Part shown: positions 1-8,618 of the stretch, piece by piece | How the letters are laid out: each line of letters starts with the position of its first letter | Position numbering within the stretch: the first letter of the stretch is position 1 | NCBI RefSeq assembly: GCF_025642115.1 | Contig: NZ_CP106753.1 | Coordinates: 2,751,501-2,815,500, forward strand | DNA: 64,000 nt | Direction of reading: 5' to 3' | Origin: Chitiniphilus purpureus | GTDB lineage: Bacteria; Pseudomonadota; Gammaproteobacteria; Burkholderiales; Chitinibacteraceae | The notes under the pieces: model-generated | Database searches by the model: none | Seen by the model: only the letters and a program-made list of their open reading frames with translations | What the model was told of the DNA's origin: nothing | Made by a program: the position numbers and the translations under genes

Positions 1-348
1 CCGCCCCAGCACCGGGTCGTACCAGCGCGCCCCATAGTCGCTCAGCCCGATCCTGTCCTCATGCGGCTTGCCGGTAAACCACTGGGTGTTCTCGGTGGTG
101 GCCCCCACCAGCTTCTCGCCGTACGGCCGGTAGTGGGTCCGCCACAGCAGCGTGCCGCTCTGGTTGGTCGCCGCCAGCGGGCTGCCGGCCGGGTCGCTGT
201 GATACCAGGTGGTGCTGCTGCCCTGGATGTCGGCCAGCTTGCTGCGGCCGTGGTAGATGAAGTCCTCGCTGCTGCCGGTGGCGAGGTCGATCTCGTGGTA
301 CAGCAGCCCGTCGGCGCCACTGAACGCCAAGCGGTTGAGGCCGTTGCC
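1..348 (-). pseudogene. Orphan Rhs core fragment (5' truncated, runs off left edge)
   Basis: Read on the minus strand, this is a second copy of the end of the Rhs repeat-associated core, including the motifs YHSDPAGSP, YRPYGE and YGARWYDPVLGR. It matches 1843-2190 with about nine mismatches in 348 bases (counted by eye). The homology stops sharply at 348, and the same frame meets a TGA at 355-357 with no start codon between, so it cannot be translated independently as it stands. Its C-terminal part lies outside the window. Start-less duplicated tips downstream of a complete rhs/immunity pair are a known feature of Rhs loci, where they can recombine with the main gene. Whether an alternative toxin tip follows is not visible here. 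Confidence 0.85.
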
Positions 349-514
349 TTTGGGTCACCCTTTATGCAAATTCTCTACGGATTCTTATTGAAAGCATGAA
401 GCTACGAAAAAGTCTTTATTGGCTGCTATTGGCGTTAATATGCTGGACATGAACAAGGATTTGTTACATATTTATCATAATAAATAGAGCTAGGATATTT
501 CTAGAAAGTGTTCC

Positions 515-1201
515 TTATAAATATGCTGATCTAATTAGTTCGGCCTGCTTGTTAAATTGTTCGAGTCTATAAATTTTCCATTCAGGAGAAGACACAGTTG
601 TTTGGTATTTTTGAAAACCAATATTCAATGCATTGCCGCATTCTTTCAGTGCACCTTGCAACGCAAAGAGAATTGCTGCATATATATAAGGATTATTTGA
701 AGTCGCCCCCCCTCCTCTTTCACTTGGATTAGGGTATCTGTCAAGCTCAATTAAATGTTTGGCCAACAAGTCAGCTGAATTGATGGTATGGATATAACCT
801 TCACCCACGCTATCTAAATCCTCGAAAAATCTTCTTGCCCCAATTTCGCCAGATGAAGAATAATCGTCCTCGTAAAGTCCTATATTAATCGGGTCAAATG
901 ACCAGCGCAACCAAAGTAATTCAACTGATAAAACCACTTTCCCCCCCCCGACAGGGGGGGCTGATTCTTCCATATATAAACCCAGTCTGGAGAATTCTGA
1001 AGCAACCCACGTAGATGTGATCAATATGCTAGCTCGAACGGTCCTCTCATTTCTATTTGAAAATATTAATACAGACCCGAGTTGGTCATCGATTTTTCGC
1101 GCGAATATGACTCGCCCATCATCATTGGAGCGCTTTAATAGATACCCTCTCTTTTTAAGTCCAGGCTGAATTTCATTTAATAAGCGCAAATCTATCTCCA
1201 A
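515..1201 (-). CDS. Probable immunity protein of the Rhs toxin
   Basis: Encodes 228 residues with no signal peptide and no obvious membrane segment. I do not recognise the family. The assignment rests on context: it lies 17 bp downstream of the Rhs stop codon on the same strand, exactly where cognate immunity genes sit. It is clearly AT-richer than the Rhs core, as is the adjacent toxin tip, which suggests the two were acquired together. The frame opens with TTG at 1201; no in-frame ATG precedes the conserved-looking body and no good ribosome site is visible, so translation may be coupled to the Rhs gene. The protein would act in the cytoplasm by binding the nuclease-like tip, which is inference. 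Confidence 0.6.
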   Translation of the reverse strand: MEIDLRLLNEIQPGLKKRGYLLKRSNDDGRVIFARKIDDQLGSVLIFSNRNERTVRASILITSTWVASEFSRLGLYMEESAPPVGGGKVVLSVELLWLRWSFDPINIGLYEDDYSSSGEIGARRFFEDLDSVGEGYIHTINSADLLAKHLIELDRYPNPSERGGGATSNNPYIYAAILFALQGALKECGNALNIGFQKYQTTVSSPEWKIYRLEQFNKQAELIRSAYL

Positions 1202-1218
1202 CTTTAAAAAGGTGTGCC

Positions 1219-4200
1219 CTAATATATCGTATCAGAGCAGCGACCGCCTGAGCAGCCGCCGAGCTTTTCACTGTAGAACAAGGCTTGAATAGCCCACCCC
1301 ACCGGGTTCGTCATTTCAAAAGTGGCGAAACCTCTTTGTGCCGCCAGTGAAACAAATTGCCTAGTAGCTCTACCACCAACCGCGGCATTGAGAGCAGCAA
1401 TTACATTTCCTTGCTTGGCCAAGGAAACTCCTGCTTTCAATCCAATCTGTGCAGCCTTTTCAGCGGAAACAATGGAAACATTTCCTGATTTAATTGCAGT
1501 TTGAAGTACTGCTTTCTGTGCTGGTGACAGCTTACTTGTCAAGCCATCTTTTGTCTCGACTATGGCAATCATATCTCCCTTTTTCCCAATTGCGTCTATA
1601 ACAGCTGGATTTGTCAAACCCTCGACAGTCACAGCAACCTGCTGCACTACTGTATAGCCTGCCCTTTCCAAGGCTTCAGCTGTAGCTTTTTCTGCGGCTT
1701 GCCAGCCAGCCTTTACCGCAGCCTCTCCCTCGCGCCCGTCCGGATCAATAAACTTCAACGGATTGCTGTTCGCATACCCATACCGATTGAACGAGTGGAG
1801 CGTGTTCCGACCCACCCAATCCACCGGGTCAATCGCCATGAACCGCCCCAGCACCGGGTCGTACCAGCGCGCCCCATAGTCGCTCAGCCCGATCCTGTCC
1901 TCATGCGGCTTGCCGGTGAACCACTGGGTGTTCTCGGTGGTGGCCCCCACCAGCTTCTCGCCGTACGGCCGGTAGTGGGTCCGCCACAGCAGTGTGCCGC
2001 TCTGGTTGGTCGCCGCCAGCGGGCTGCCGGCCGGGTCGCTGTGGTACCAGGTGGTGCTGCTGCCCTGGATGTCCGCCAGCTTGCTGCGGCCGTGGTAGAT
2101 GAAGTCCTCGCTGCTGCCGGTGGCCAGGTCGATCTCATGGTACAGCAGCCCGTCGGCGCCGCTGAACGCCAGCCGGTTGAGGCCGTTGCCCTGGCTCAGC
2201 ACCCGGGTGCCGCCACCGTCGTAGGTATAGGCGATCTGGCTGGCGGCGCCCTTGTTCACCCAGCGCAGGCTGCCGGCGGCGTCGTATTGGTAGGCCAGCC
2301 CGTCGCCCCGGGTGGTGACGTTGCCCCAGCCGTCGTAGCCCAGCGTGTAGCGCCGGCCGCCGGTGACGGTCTTGAGCTTCTGGCTGGCGTCGTAGCCGTA
2401 GTCCAGGCGCCAGGCGCCAAAGGCCTGGTGCTTGAGGTTGCCGTTGCCGTCGTAGCCGAGGCTGCCGTTGCCCCACACCGCCGGGGCGTTGGCCACGGTC
2501 AGCCGGTCCAGCCCGTCGTAGCCGAAGCTGCGGTTCCAGGCGGCGTGGGCGGTGTCGGTGATGGCGAGCACGTTGCCGTTGCCGTCGTAGTCCCAGCGGC
2601 TGTCGATCAGCGGCTGGGCCGCCGCCACCGCCTGTTGGTAGGCGGCCAGCGCCTGCTGGTAGGCCGCCAGGTCGGCCTGGTAGCGGGCATACGCCTGTTG
2701 CCGGGCGGTGTAGTCGGCCTGTTGTTGCTGGTAGTGGGCGTACTGGCCCTGCCAGGTGGCGTAGGCGGCGTGGTAGCTGTCCCACACCCCCACCCGGTAG
2801 CGCCAGTCGTCGGTGCAGGCGGCGACCGCGGCGGACCAGGTGCGCAGCGCGTTCTGGTAATAGCTGTCTTCGTGGCAGCGGCTGTGGTTACACACCGGTT
2901 TGGGGTGCTTGTACAGGCAGGCGCCGTTGCCGCTGCGCCACTCCGAGCCCTTGGCCTGCCAGTTGGCCACGCACGGTTCGTATTGATTGCGGCGCCATTC
3001 GAAGCGGGCCCGCTCCGCGCCGTCCGAGCTGCCTTGCGGTTCCGGGTAGGCGGCGCGGCAGCCCTGGTCGGCGTTCACCTCGTTGGGTTCGGGCACGCCC
3101 GGCTGCGCCGGCTGGGCCGGGGCGACCGGGGGGGCGCCGGGGGCGGCCACCGGGGCCGGGGCCACCGGCTGCGGCGGGATCTGCGCCTGGGCGGGGATCA
3201 CCCGGTGCGCCACCGGCCAACCGCGGGCGTTGAACTCGGTATGGTCCTGGCGGCCGTTGGCGCCTTGCCAGCGCACCAGCTGGTGGCGCGCGTTGTACTG
3301 CAGCAGCGGCACCACCTCGCCCAGCCGGGTCGGCCGGCCGAACGCGTCCGGGGCCAGGTCCACCCGCCGGTTGCTCGGGTACACCACCGCGCTGCGCGCG
3401 TCGTGGGCGTCGTATTCGTGCTGCAGCGTCAGCGTCCGCCCCGCCGCCACCAGGGTTTCCGTGGTCAGGTTGTCGTTGGCGTCAAACGCTTGGCTGCGCT
3501 TGACCGTGCCGGTCTCCAGGCCGATCAGGTTGCCGTTGCCGTCGTAGCGCCGGCACACGCTCTCGGCGCTGCCGTCGCTGTAGCTCACCGTCACCAGCCG
3601 CTGCTGCGCGTCGTAGCCGTAGTTCACCTGCCCCTGGCTGCCCACCTTGCTGCTGATCAGGTTGCCCGCCGCATCGCGTCCCAGCACCGTGGTGCCGGTC
3701 TCCGGATCGGTGCGGCTCACCAGGTAGTGCCGGCTGTCGTAGCCCCAGCTGCGCGTCACCCCGTTCTGCCGTACCGTCCGCACCTTGCCCAGCAGGTCGC
3801 GCTCGATCTCGGTCACCGCCTCGGCCACCGGCGGCACCACCTTGATCAGCGCCTTGTCGTCCGGATCGCCGAACGCCTGGTAGAACGACGAGGTCTGGTA
3901 GCCGCGGGCATTCACTTCGGCCACCGCGCTGCCGCTGTAGCCATAGCTGCGGTAGGTACCGTCGGCGTGGGTCACCTGCGTGACGCGGTTGAGCGCGTCG
4001 TAGGCGGTGCTGTCGCCCACGCTCTGGTTGGGGTGGCTCTCGAAGGTCTGCCGCCCGGCCGCATCGAAGCGGCGGGTCACGGTGATGCCGTTGACGGTGC
4101 TGGCCACCGGCCGGCCGAAGCCGTCCCAGCTTTGGCTGTCACTGTAGCTGCCGCGGGTCAGTGTGCGGCCGGTGGCCTGCCAGCTGATCTGGGTGGCCGC

Positions 4201-6255
4201 CCCCTGTGGCGGCGTGATCGCGATCAACCGATTCATCGCGTCGTACTGGTAGCCGGTGGTGAGGCGCCGGCCATTGGTCAGGCTGGTGACGTTGCCGTAG
4301 TCGTCGACGGTGCGGGTGAGCGTGAGGTCGCTGCCCAGCGGGCAGGCAGCGTTGACCACGCCGGTGGCCACCGGCCGCACCTCGGTGCGCGGCAGGCCAC
4401 GGTGGTAGTTGCTGTAGCGGGTGGTGAAGCCACGCGGGTCGGTGGCGCTGGCCAGCTGGCCGTCGGCCTGGTAGGTGAAGCTGCGCACCACGCCGTCGCG
4501 GGTCTCGCGCAGCAGGTTGCCCAGCGCGTCGTAGTCGCGGCTCAGGCTGCTGAAGGCCGGGGCGGTCTCGCTGGCGTGCACGGTCTCGCTGCGCACCTGG
4601 TCCATCAGCCAGCGGCCGGTATCGGTGAGGTAGCTGCGGCGGGTGACGCGGGGGTTGCCGGCATCGCCGGTCTCGACGATCAGTCCGACCCGGCCGTAGG
4701 GGTCGTGGCCGCTGTAGCGGGTGTGGAACACCTTGCCGTTGCGGGTGATGGTCTGGTCGGCCAGCAGCGGCACCGCACTGTCCGCCGCCGTGCAGTAGTG
4801 CTCGTTGAAGAACACCGGCTGCGGGCCGATCACCGCCTTGCGCCAGGCGTAGCGTTCGGTGTGCAGCCCTGCGACGTCCTTCTCCAGCAGCAATCCCGAC
4901 TGCCAGACGTCCTGCGCGCAGTTCCGGATGTCGTACGGGGTGAAGAAGGTATAGCGGGTCACCCCGCTCGGCGCCGTCACCTGGCGTATGTTCGAGAAGG
5001 CGCCCTGGTTGCCCGGCGGCGTCGGCGAGTTGCGGGTGGGCACGATGGACAGCACCCCGTGCTGCGCCAGATCGTGATAGTGGTGGTACACCCAGCTGCC
5101 GCCGTCCGAGGTGGTCTTCCTGGCCAGGGCCGGCCGGGATTTTTCGCGGAAGTACGGCTCCCACGGGGTCGGGTTGCACTCGCTCCCCGCACACGGCAAC
5201 TGCTCGATCGCACCGGCCACGAACCGGGTGTACGCGAACTCGGTGACGCCGCCGGTGGGGTAGCGCACGCTGCGGAACAACGGATAGCTGCTGCGGTTCC
5301 ACGCATGGTCCGCCATGAAGACTTCCCAGTTGGTCCACTGCAAGTGCCAGGTCTGGTTGTCCGGCTGGGTCAGCACCACCGTGCCGTCCAATGGCACCAG
5401 GCCGCTGGAGAAGGTCTCGCCGACGTAGTCGATCTGCCAGCGCCGCCCACCGCTGGTCACCAGCGTCGGCCGCTGCTGCAGCCGGTTCCAGGCGATCTCG
5501 ATACGGCGCCCGTCCGCCGCGTACATCCCGGTCAGCAGTTCATCCTGATAGCTGTAGGTGACCCGGTTGCCGTTGGCATCCACGCTGGCGCTGGGCAGGT
5601 GGTAGTTGAACGCCCCGCCGGCACCTTTGGCGAAGGCTTGCTTGCGGGGGTCGAAGCCACGCGGCGCCGCGAACACCTGGGGATCGATGGCCGCGGCGTA
5701 CACCCGCTTCACGTCGCGCTGCACCACATCCAGGGTGTACACCGTGCCATCCGGTGACTTGAGCCATTGCGCCTGGGTAATGCCACCCATGCCGGTGTAG
5801 GCCGACAGCAGCCAGTTGCTGGCGGTGCGGTAGAGGTGGGTCCCAAGCTGGGGCGCTGCATGGAACAACTGGGTGCTGCCGTCCGGCAGTTCCAGCGTGT
5901 AAGTGGGCGGGCGTGATTGCGAGGGCGCGTTGTTGCCGCGCACCCGCACGCCATGGATGGGTTCGGTGAACGGTTCGAGCGTGTTGTGCTGCCAGAACAG
6001 TTGTAAGGAATCGCCGGCGCCGGGCAGGGTGAACAGCGGCAGGCTCAGCCGCACCCCGCCGGTGAGGACATCGATCTCGTCGATGGCCTGCCCCTCGCTG
6101 CCCCGGCGGGACGCGGCGTTGTCTTCGCTGTAATGATCCAGCGCCGTCACCGGCAACAGCCCGCCAGCCACGGTGGTGGGGGCGCCGGCAGCGGGAATGG
6201 CGAACACGGCGGCGGCCAGCGCCAGGCCGCGCAGTAAGGGGAGGCAGGGCGTCAT
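1219..6255 (-). CDS. Secreted Rhs/YD-repeat protein with C-terminal nuclease-like toxin tip
   Basis: About 1678 residues. I place the start at the ATG at 6255 rather than the upstream ATG at 6297, because it begins directly with a typical signal peptide (MTPCLPLLRGLALAAAVF, cleavage near AAGA). The body is full of YD repeats (YDAxGNL, YDGNGNL and similar) and ends in the Rhs core (YGARWYDPVLGRF, then NPLKFIDPDG). After DPDG comes a distinct tip of about 171 residues containing D-x5-E-x-K (GDMIAIVETK), which resembles a PD-(D/E)xK nuclease centre. A Cys-, Tyr- and Gln-rich insert interrupts the repeats at roughly 2590-3090. In this family the core forms a shell around the toxic tip. No PAAR or VgrG module is seen, so the delivery route is unknown. 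Confidence 0.88.
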   Translation of the reverse strand: MTPCLPLLRGLALAAAVFAIPAAGAPTTVAGGLLPVTALDHYSEDNAASRRGSEGQAIDEIDVLTGGVRLSLPLFTLPGAGDSLQLFWQHNTLEPFTEPIHGVRVRGNNAPSQSRPPTYTLELPDGSTQLFHAAPQLGTHLYRTASNWLLSAYTGMGGITQAQWLKSPDGTVYTLDVVQRDVKRVYAAAIDPQVFAAPRGFDPRKQAFAKGAGGAFNYHLPSASVDANGNRVTYSYQDELLTGMYAADGRRIEIAWNRLQQRPTLVTSGGRRWQIDYVGETFSSGLVPLDGTVVLTQPDNQTWHLQWTNWEVFMADHAWNRSSYPLFRSVRYPTGGVTEFAYTRFVAGAIEQLPCAGSECNPTPWEPYFREKSRPALARKTTSDGGSWVYHHYHDLAQHGVLSIVPTRNSPTPPGNQGAFSNIRQVTAPSGVTRYTFFTPYDIRNCAQDVWQSGLLLEKDVAGLHTERYAWRKAVIGPQPVFFNEHYCTAADSAVPLLADQTITRNGKVFHTRYSGHDPYGRVGLIVETGDAGNPRVTRRSYLTDTGRWLMDQVRSETVHASETAPAFSSLSRDYDALGNLLRETRDGVVRSFTYQADGQLASATDPRGFTTRYSNYHRGLPRTEVRPVATGVVNAACPLGSDLTLTRTVDDYGNVTSLTNGRRLTTGYQYDAMNRLIAITPPQGAATQISWQATGRTLTRGSYSDSQSWDGFGRPVASTVNGITVTRRFDAAGRQTFESHPNQSVGDSTAYDALNRVTQVTHADGTYRSYGYSGSAVAEVNARGYQTSSFYQAFGDPDDKALIKVVPPVAEAVTEIERDLLGKVRTVRQNGVTRSWGYDSRHYLVSRTDPETGTTVLGRDAAGNLISSKVGSQGQVNYGYDAQQRLVTVSYSDGSAESVCRRYDGNGNLIGLETGTVKRSQAFDANDNLTTETLVAAGRTLTLQHEYDAHDARSAVVYPSNRRVDLAPDAFGRPTRLGEVVPLLQYNARHQLVRWQGANGRQDHTEFNARGWPVAHRVIPAQAQIPPQPVAPAPVAAPGAPPVAPAQPAQPGVPEPNEVNADQGCRAAYPEPQGSSDGAERARFEWRRNQYEPCVANWQAKGSEWRSGNGACLYKHPKPVCNHSRCHEDSYYQNALRTWSAAVAACTDDWRYRVGVWDSYHAAYATWQGQYAHYQQQQADYTARQQAYARYQADLAAYQQALAAYQQAVAAAQPLIDSRWDYDGNGNVLAITDTAHAAWNRSFGYDGLDRLTVANAPAVWGNGSLGYDGNGNLKHQAFGAWRLDYGYDASQKLKTVTGGRRYTLGYDGWGNVTTRGDGLAYQYDAAGSLRWVNKGAASQIAYTYDGGGTRVLSQGNGLNRLAFSGADGLLYHEIDLATGSSEDFIYHGRSKLADIQGSSTTWYHSDPAGSPLAATNQSGTLLWRTHYRPYGEKLVGATTENTQWFTGKPHEDRIGLSDYGARWYDPVLGRFMAIDPVDWVGRNTLHSFNRYGYANSNPLKFIDPDGREGEAAVKAGWQAAEKATAEALERAGYTVVQQVAVTVEGLTNPAVIDAIGKKGDMIAIVETKDGLTSKLSPAQKAVLQTAIKSGNVSIVSAEKAAQIGLKAGVSLAKQGNVIAALNAAVGGRATRQFVSLAAQRGFATFEMTNPVGWAIQALFYSEKLGGCSGGRCSDTIY
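1843..2190 (-). repeat. Rhs core segment duplicated at 1-348
   Basis: Direct copy of the segment at the left edge, same orientation, offset 1842 bp, about 97% identical by eye. It codes for the last part of the conserved Rhs core. Such a pair is a substrate for homologous recombination, which would delete 1.8 kb including the present tip and immunity gene and join the core to the downstream tip. Confidence 0.9.
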
Positions 6256-6430
6256 CTTATTGGAATGGGAGTGGCAGGCCTGGGCAGGCGGGTGCACGGA
6301 AATTACGGGGGGTAGACGAACGAGGCAAGAATTTCATGACAAACGGGCAGGCATGGCCATGCACCCGCCACATGGAATAAACCAGCGCACCTGCCAGCAC
6401 CGGCAATGCATCACCAGCAAGGGACAAAGT

Positions 6431-6482
6431 GCTGCCGCGGTACCGCCCGCTGAGGCCTGGCAGCAGCCGGTACCGCGGCAGC
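6431..6482. repeat. Perfect 14-bp inverted repeat at the end of the hydrolase gene
   Basis: GCTGCCGCGGTACC at 6431-6444 is repeated as its exact reverse complement at 6469-6482, with a 24-base spacer. It begins about 10 bases beyond the stop codon of the minus-strand hydrolase gene. The stem would be very stable, but no clear T-tract follows in the minus direction, so it is a poor textbook terminator. It may instead protect the 3' end of the mRNA. Confidence 0.6.
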
Positions 6483-6492
6483 GCGGACTTAC

Positions 6493-7734
6493 TTACTGAC
6501 GCAGCAGGAAATCCATCTGCGGATAGCGTGCACGCGGCCGATCCAGCACCGGTGCGGGCTTGCCCTTCAGATACTTGTCGAAGAACTGCTGCGTGGTTTC
6601 GTTGATGATCCGCTGCACATAGTGCGGGGCCATATCGCCCCGCATGGCTTGCGTCGGCGGTGTGTCGAGCAGCACCAGGTCGGTGAAGTCGTAGTGGCTT
6701 GCGCCGTCGAGCCGGATCACGTAGCCCTCGCCCTTGATCAGTGCCTTGGCGCGCGGCACACGCTGGGTCACCAGATCGACAAAGCGCTGCGGATCGTCAA
6801 AGCCCCAATAAAGAGCAAGCTCCAGCAATTCCGCCTCGGTCTTGCCCTCGGGGAAGGTCTTGCTGGCGATCAGGTAGGCGAACGGTTGGCTGATGCCCAG
6901 GGACTGCGCCGGCGGTACCGGGTAGCCGTCCTGGTTGATGCCAGCCTTGAAGCGCGCATCGAGCGTCAAGGCCCGCGCGGTGGCGGCGCCACCATCCGAA
7001 TGGCCGAACATGCCGACCCGCGCCAGATCGAGCCGGCCGGTGAAGCGGCCGCTCGCGTCGGCTTGGTTGAGCCGGTGCAGCTCGTCGAGCACGAATACGG
7101 CATCGCGGGCCATGATGTCGTAGTAGCCCGCCAGCACGTCATCCGACGGATAGATGAAACCACTGCCGGCATAGAACACCGGGCCGGTGCTGATGCTGAT
7201 GCCCGTGCCCATGTAGGGATGGTTGAGCCCGACCACCACATAGCCCTGGCTTGCCAGCTCCTCGGCCTGGAAGGTGCTCTGGGTCGAGCGGCCGAAATTG
7301 CCGTGGCTGAACAGCAGCACCGGATACTGGGCACGGCGGCGCGAGAGGTCGGCCTCTTGTGCAGCATGGGTGCGCACGTGGCGGAAGGCACCCGCCTGCT
7401 CGGGCGTGAGGCCCAGTACCGGCGCGATTTCAGCGACCAGATGCTCGGCATGGGGGTGATACGGCGCGCGGTTGCGGTCGTTGTCGCGCTCATCGGCTGG
7501 GTACCACACCTCGATCGGCACCTCGCGACGATCGTTCGGGTCGGCGGTGAATGTCTCCTCACGGGCCGGGTCGGTCAGCGACAGGCTGACACGCCCGACA
7601 TTGAAGGGACCATCGGGTTCGGGCAGTCGCATGGTCTGCGTGTCCTGCGGCGGGCACGAGGCCGCCCCGGGTGCGGCGGCCTGAGCGCCGGCAAGCAGCA
7701 CCGTGGCCAGCAACGCGGTGATCAACTGATGCAT
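6493..7734 (-). CDS. Secreted alpha/beta hydrolase (PAF-acetylhydrolase / dienelactone-hydrolase type)
   Basis: Encodes 413 residues. It starts with a signal peptide (LITALLATVLLAGAQA, cleavage near residue 20), so the enzyme is periplasmic or secreted. The segment LLFSHGNFGRS fits the oxyanion-hole strand, and GHSDGG is the nucleophile elbow of a serine hydrolase; the pattern matches the bacterial platelet-activating-factor-acetylhydrolase-like esterases. A late DGASHYDFTD supplies a plausible catalytic His. Substrate cannot be predicted; an ester or lactone is likely. The gene stands alone, divergent from the LysE gene with 233 bp between. Confidence 0.8.
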   Translation of the reverse strand: MHQLITALLATVLLAGAQAAAPGAASCPPQDTQTMRLPEPDGPFNVGRVSLSLTDPAREETFTADPNDRREVPIEVWYPADERDNDRNRAPYHPHAEHLVAEIAPVLGLTPEQAGAFRHVRTHAAQEADLSRRRAQYPVLLFSHGNFGRSTQSTFQAEELASQGYVVVGLNHPYMGTGISISTGPVFYAGSGFIYPSDDVLAGYYDIMARDAVFVLDELHRLNQADASGRFTGRLDLARVGMFGHSDGGAATARALTLDARFKAGINQDGYPVPPAQSLGISQPFAYLIASKTFPEGKTEAELLELALYWGFDDPQRFVDLVTQRVPRAKALIKGEGYVIRLDGASHYDFTDLVLLDTPPTQAMRGDMAPHYVQRIINETTQQFFDKYLKGKPAPVLDRPRARYPQMDFLLRQ

Positions 7735-7967
7735 GGGTTACTCCTCCTTGTTGTAACGGGGTCGGTCCCCGGTCCCGGCCGGCGTGTCCATGCGCGGCAC
7801 GGGGCAACGATTTTGGCCAGCCGGGGCGACCCATGCCAGCCGCATCCTACACGGGCACCGAAAGCACGGATGAACGGCTGCCCCGAGCAATGGGGCGGTG
7901 CGCAATTTCGTGCAATCCCTTGGCTGGCCACTGCCGGCAGCATCGGCACTTTCACCATGAGGTGCGC

Positions 7968-8585
7968 ATGGATCCCTTGTCTTCCCTTGCCGTGCTGGCC
8001 GTTGCGCATGGCGCCGCCCTGCTCAGTCCCGGGCCCGACTTCGTGCTGGTGACGCGCGGCACCCTGCGGCATGGCGCCCGCCACGGCATGGCACTCAGCA
8101 TGGGCATTGTGCTGGCCAACGGCGTCTATATCACGCTGGCGCTGGCCGGCATTTCGCTACTGCAGCGTCATCCTTCGTGGGCTGCGGCGTTGCGCTGGGG
8201 CGGTGTCGCCTATTTGGCAGTGACCGGCTGGCATTTGCTGCGGGCCGTGTCACGCAGTGACGCCACAACACCTGCCACGGCGGCGTACCCCCAAGCCATG
8301 CTCGGCGGCGTGCTGCATGGGCTGGCCGCCGCCATGCTCAATCCCAAGAACGCGGTGTTCTATCTGGGGCTGCTGGCCGGCGTCGTCGACGCTGCCACAC
8401 CGACCTGCTGGCGCTGGGCATTCGGTGCGTGGATGGCGACGGCCGTACTGGCGTGGCATCTTGCATTGGTCGCCGGCTGCCGCCATCCAGGCATCGCAAC
8501 CGCGCTGCAACGGCGCCTGTCGTTGGTCGATCGGCTGGCCGGGGCCGCCTTGCTGGGGCTTGCGGCGCTGCTGGCCATCGGTTGA
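7968..8585 (+). CDS. LysE/RhtB-family amino-acid exporter
   Basis: Encodes 205 residues of a small inner-membrane transporter of about six helices. The N-terminus carries the family signature GAALLSPGPDFVLV, and a second landmark AAMLNPKNAVFYLGL follows near residue 125. The start is the ATG at 7968, preceded by TGAGG; an upstream in-frame ATG at 7833 would add 45 residues unlike the family. Members export amino acids or their analogues using the proton gradient; the substrate is unknown. It converges with an AraC-type regulator gene 33 bp away, a common pairing for this family. Confidence 0.88.
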   Translation: MDPLSSLAVLAVAHGAALLSPGPDFVLVTRGTLRHGARHGMALSMGIVLANGVYITLALAGISLLQRHPSWAAALRWGGVAYLAVTGWHLLRAVSRSDATTPATAAYPQAMLGGVLHGLAAAMLNPKNAVFYLGLLAGVVDAATPTCWRWAFGAWMATAVLAWHLALVAGCRHPGIATALQRRLSLVDRLAGAALLGLAALLAIG

Positions 8586-8618
8586 GCCACAGCACGTGGC
8601 GGCATGCAGATACCTTGG

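Noticed and set aside
1699..5757. A 1352-codon open frame on the plus strand across the Rhs gene
   Set aside because: It is antisense to the YD repeats. High GC and repeated codons keep the opposite strand open; the translation is a Val/Ala/His-rich pattern with no domain.
1..6255. Prophage or transposon as the source of the Rhs duplication
   Set aside because: No integrase, transposase, terminal repeats or phage structural genes are visible near it.
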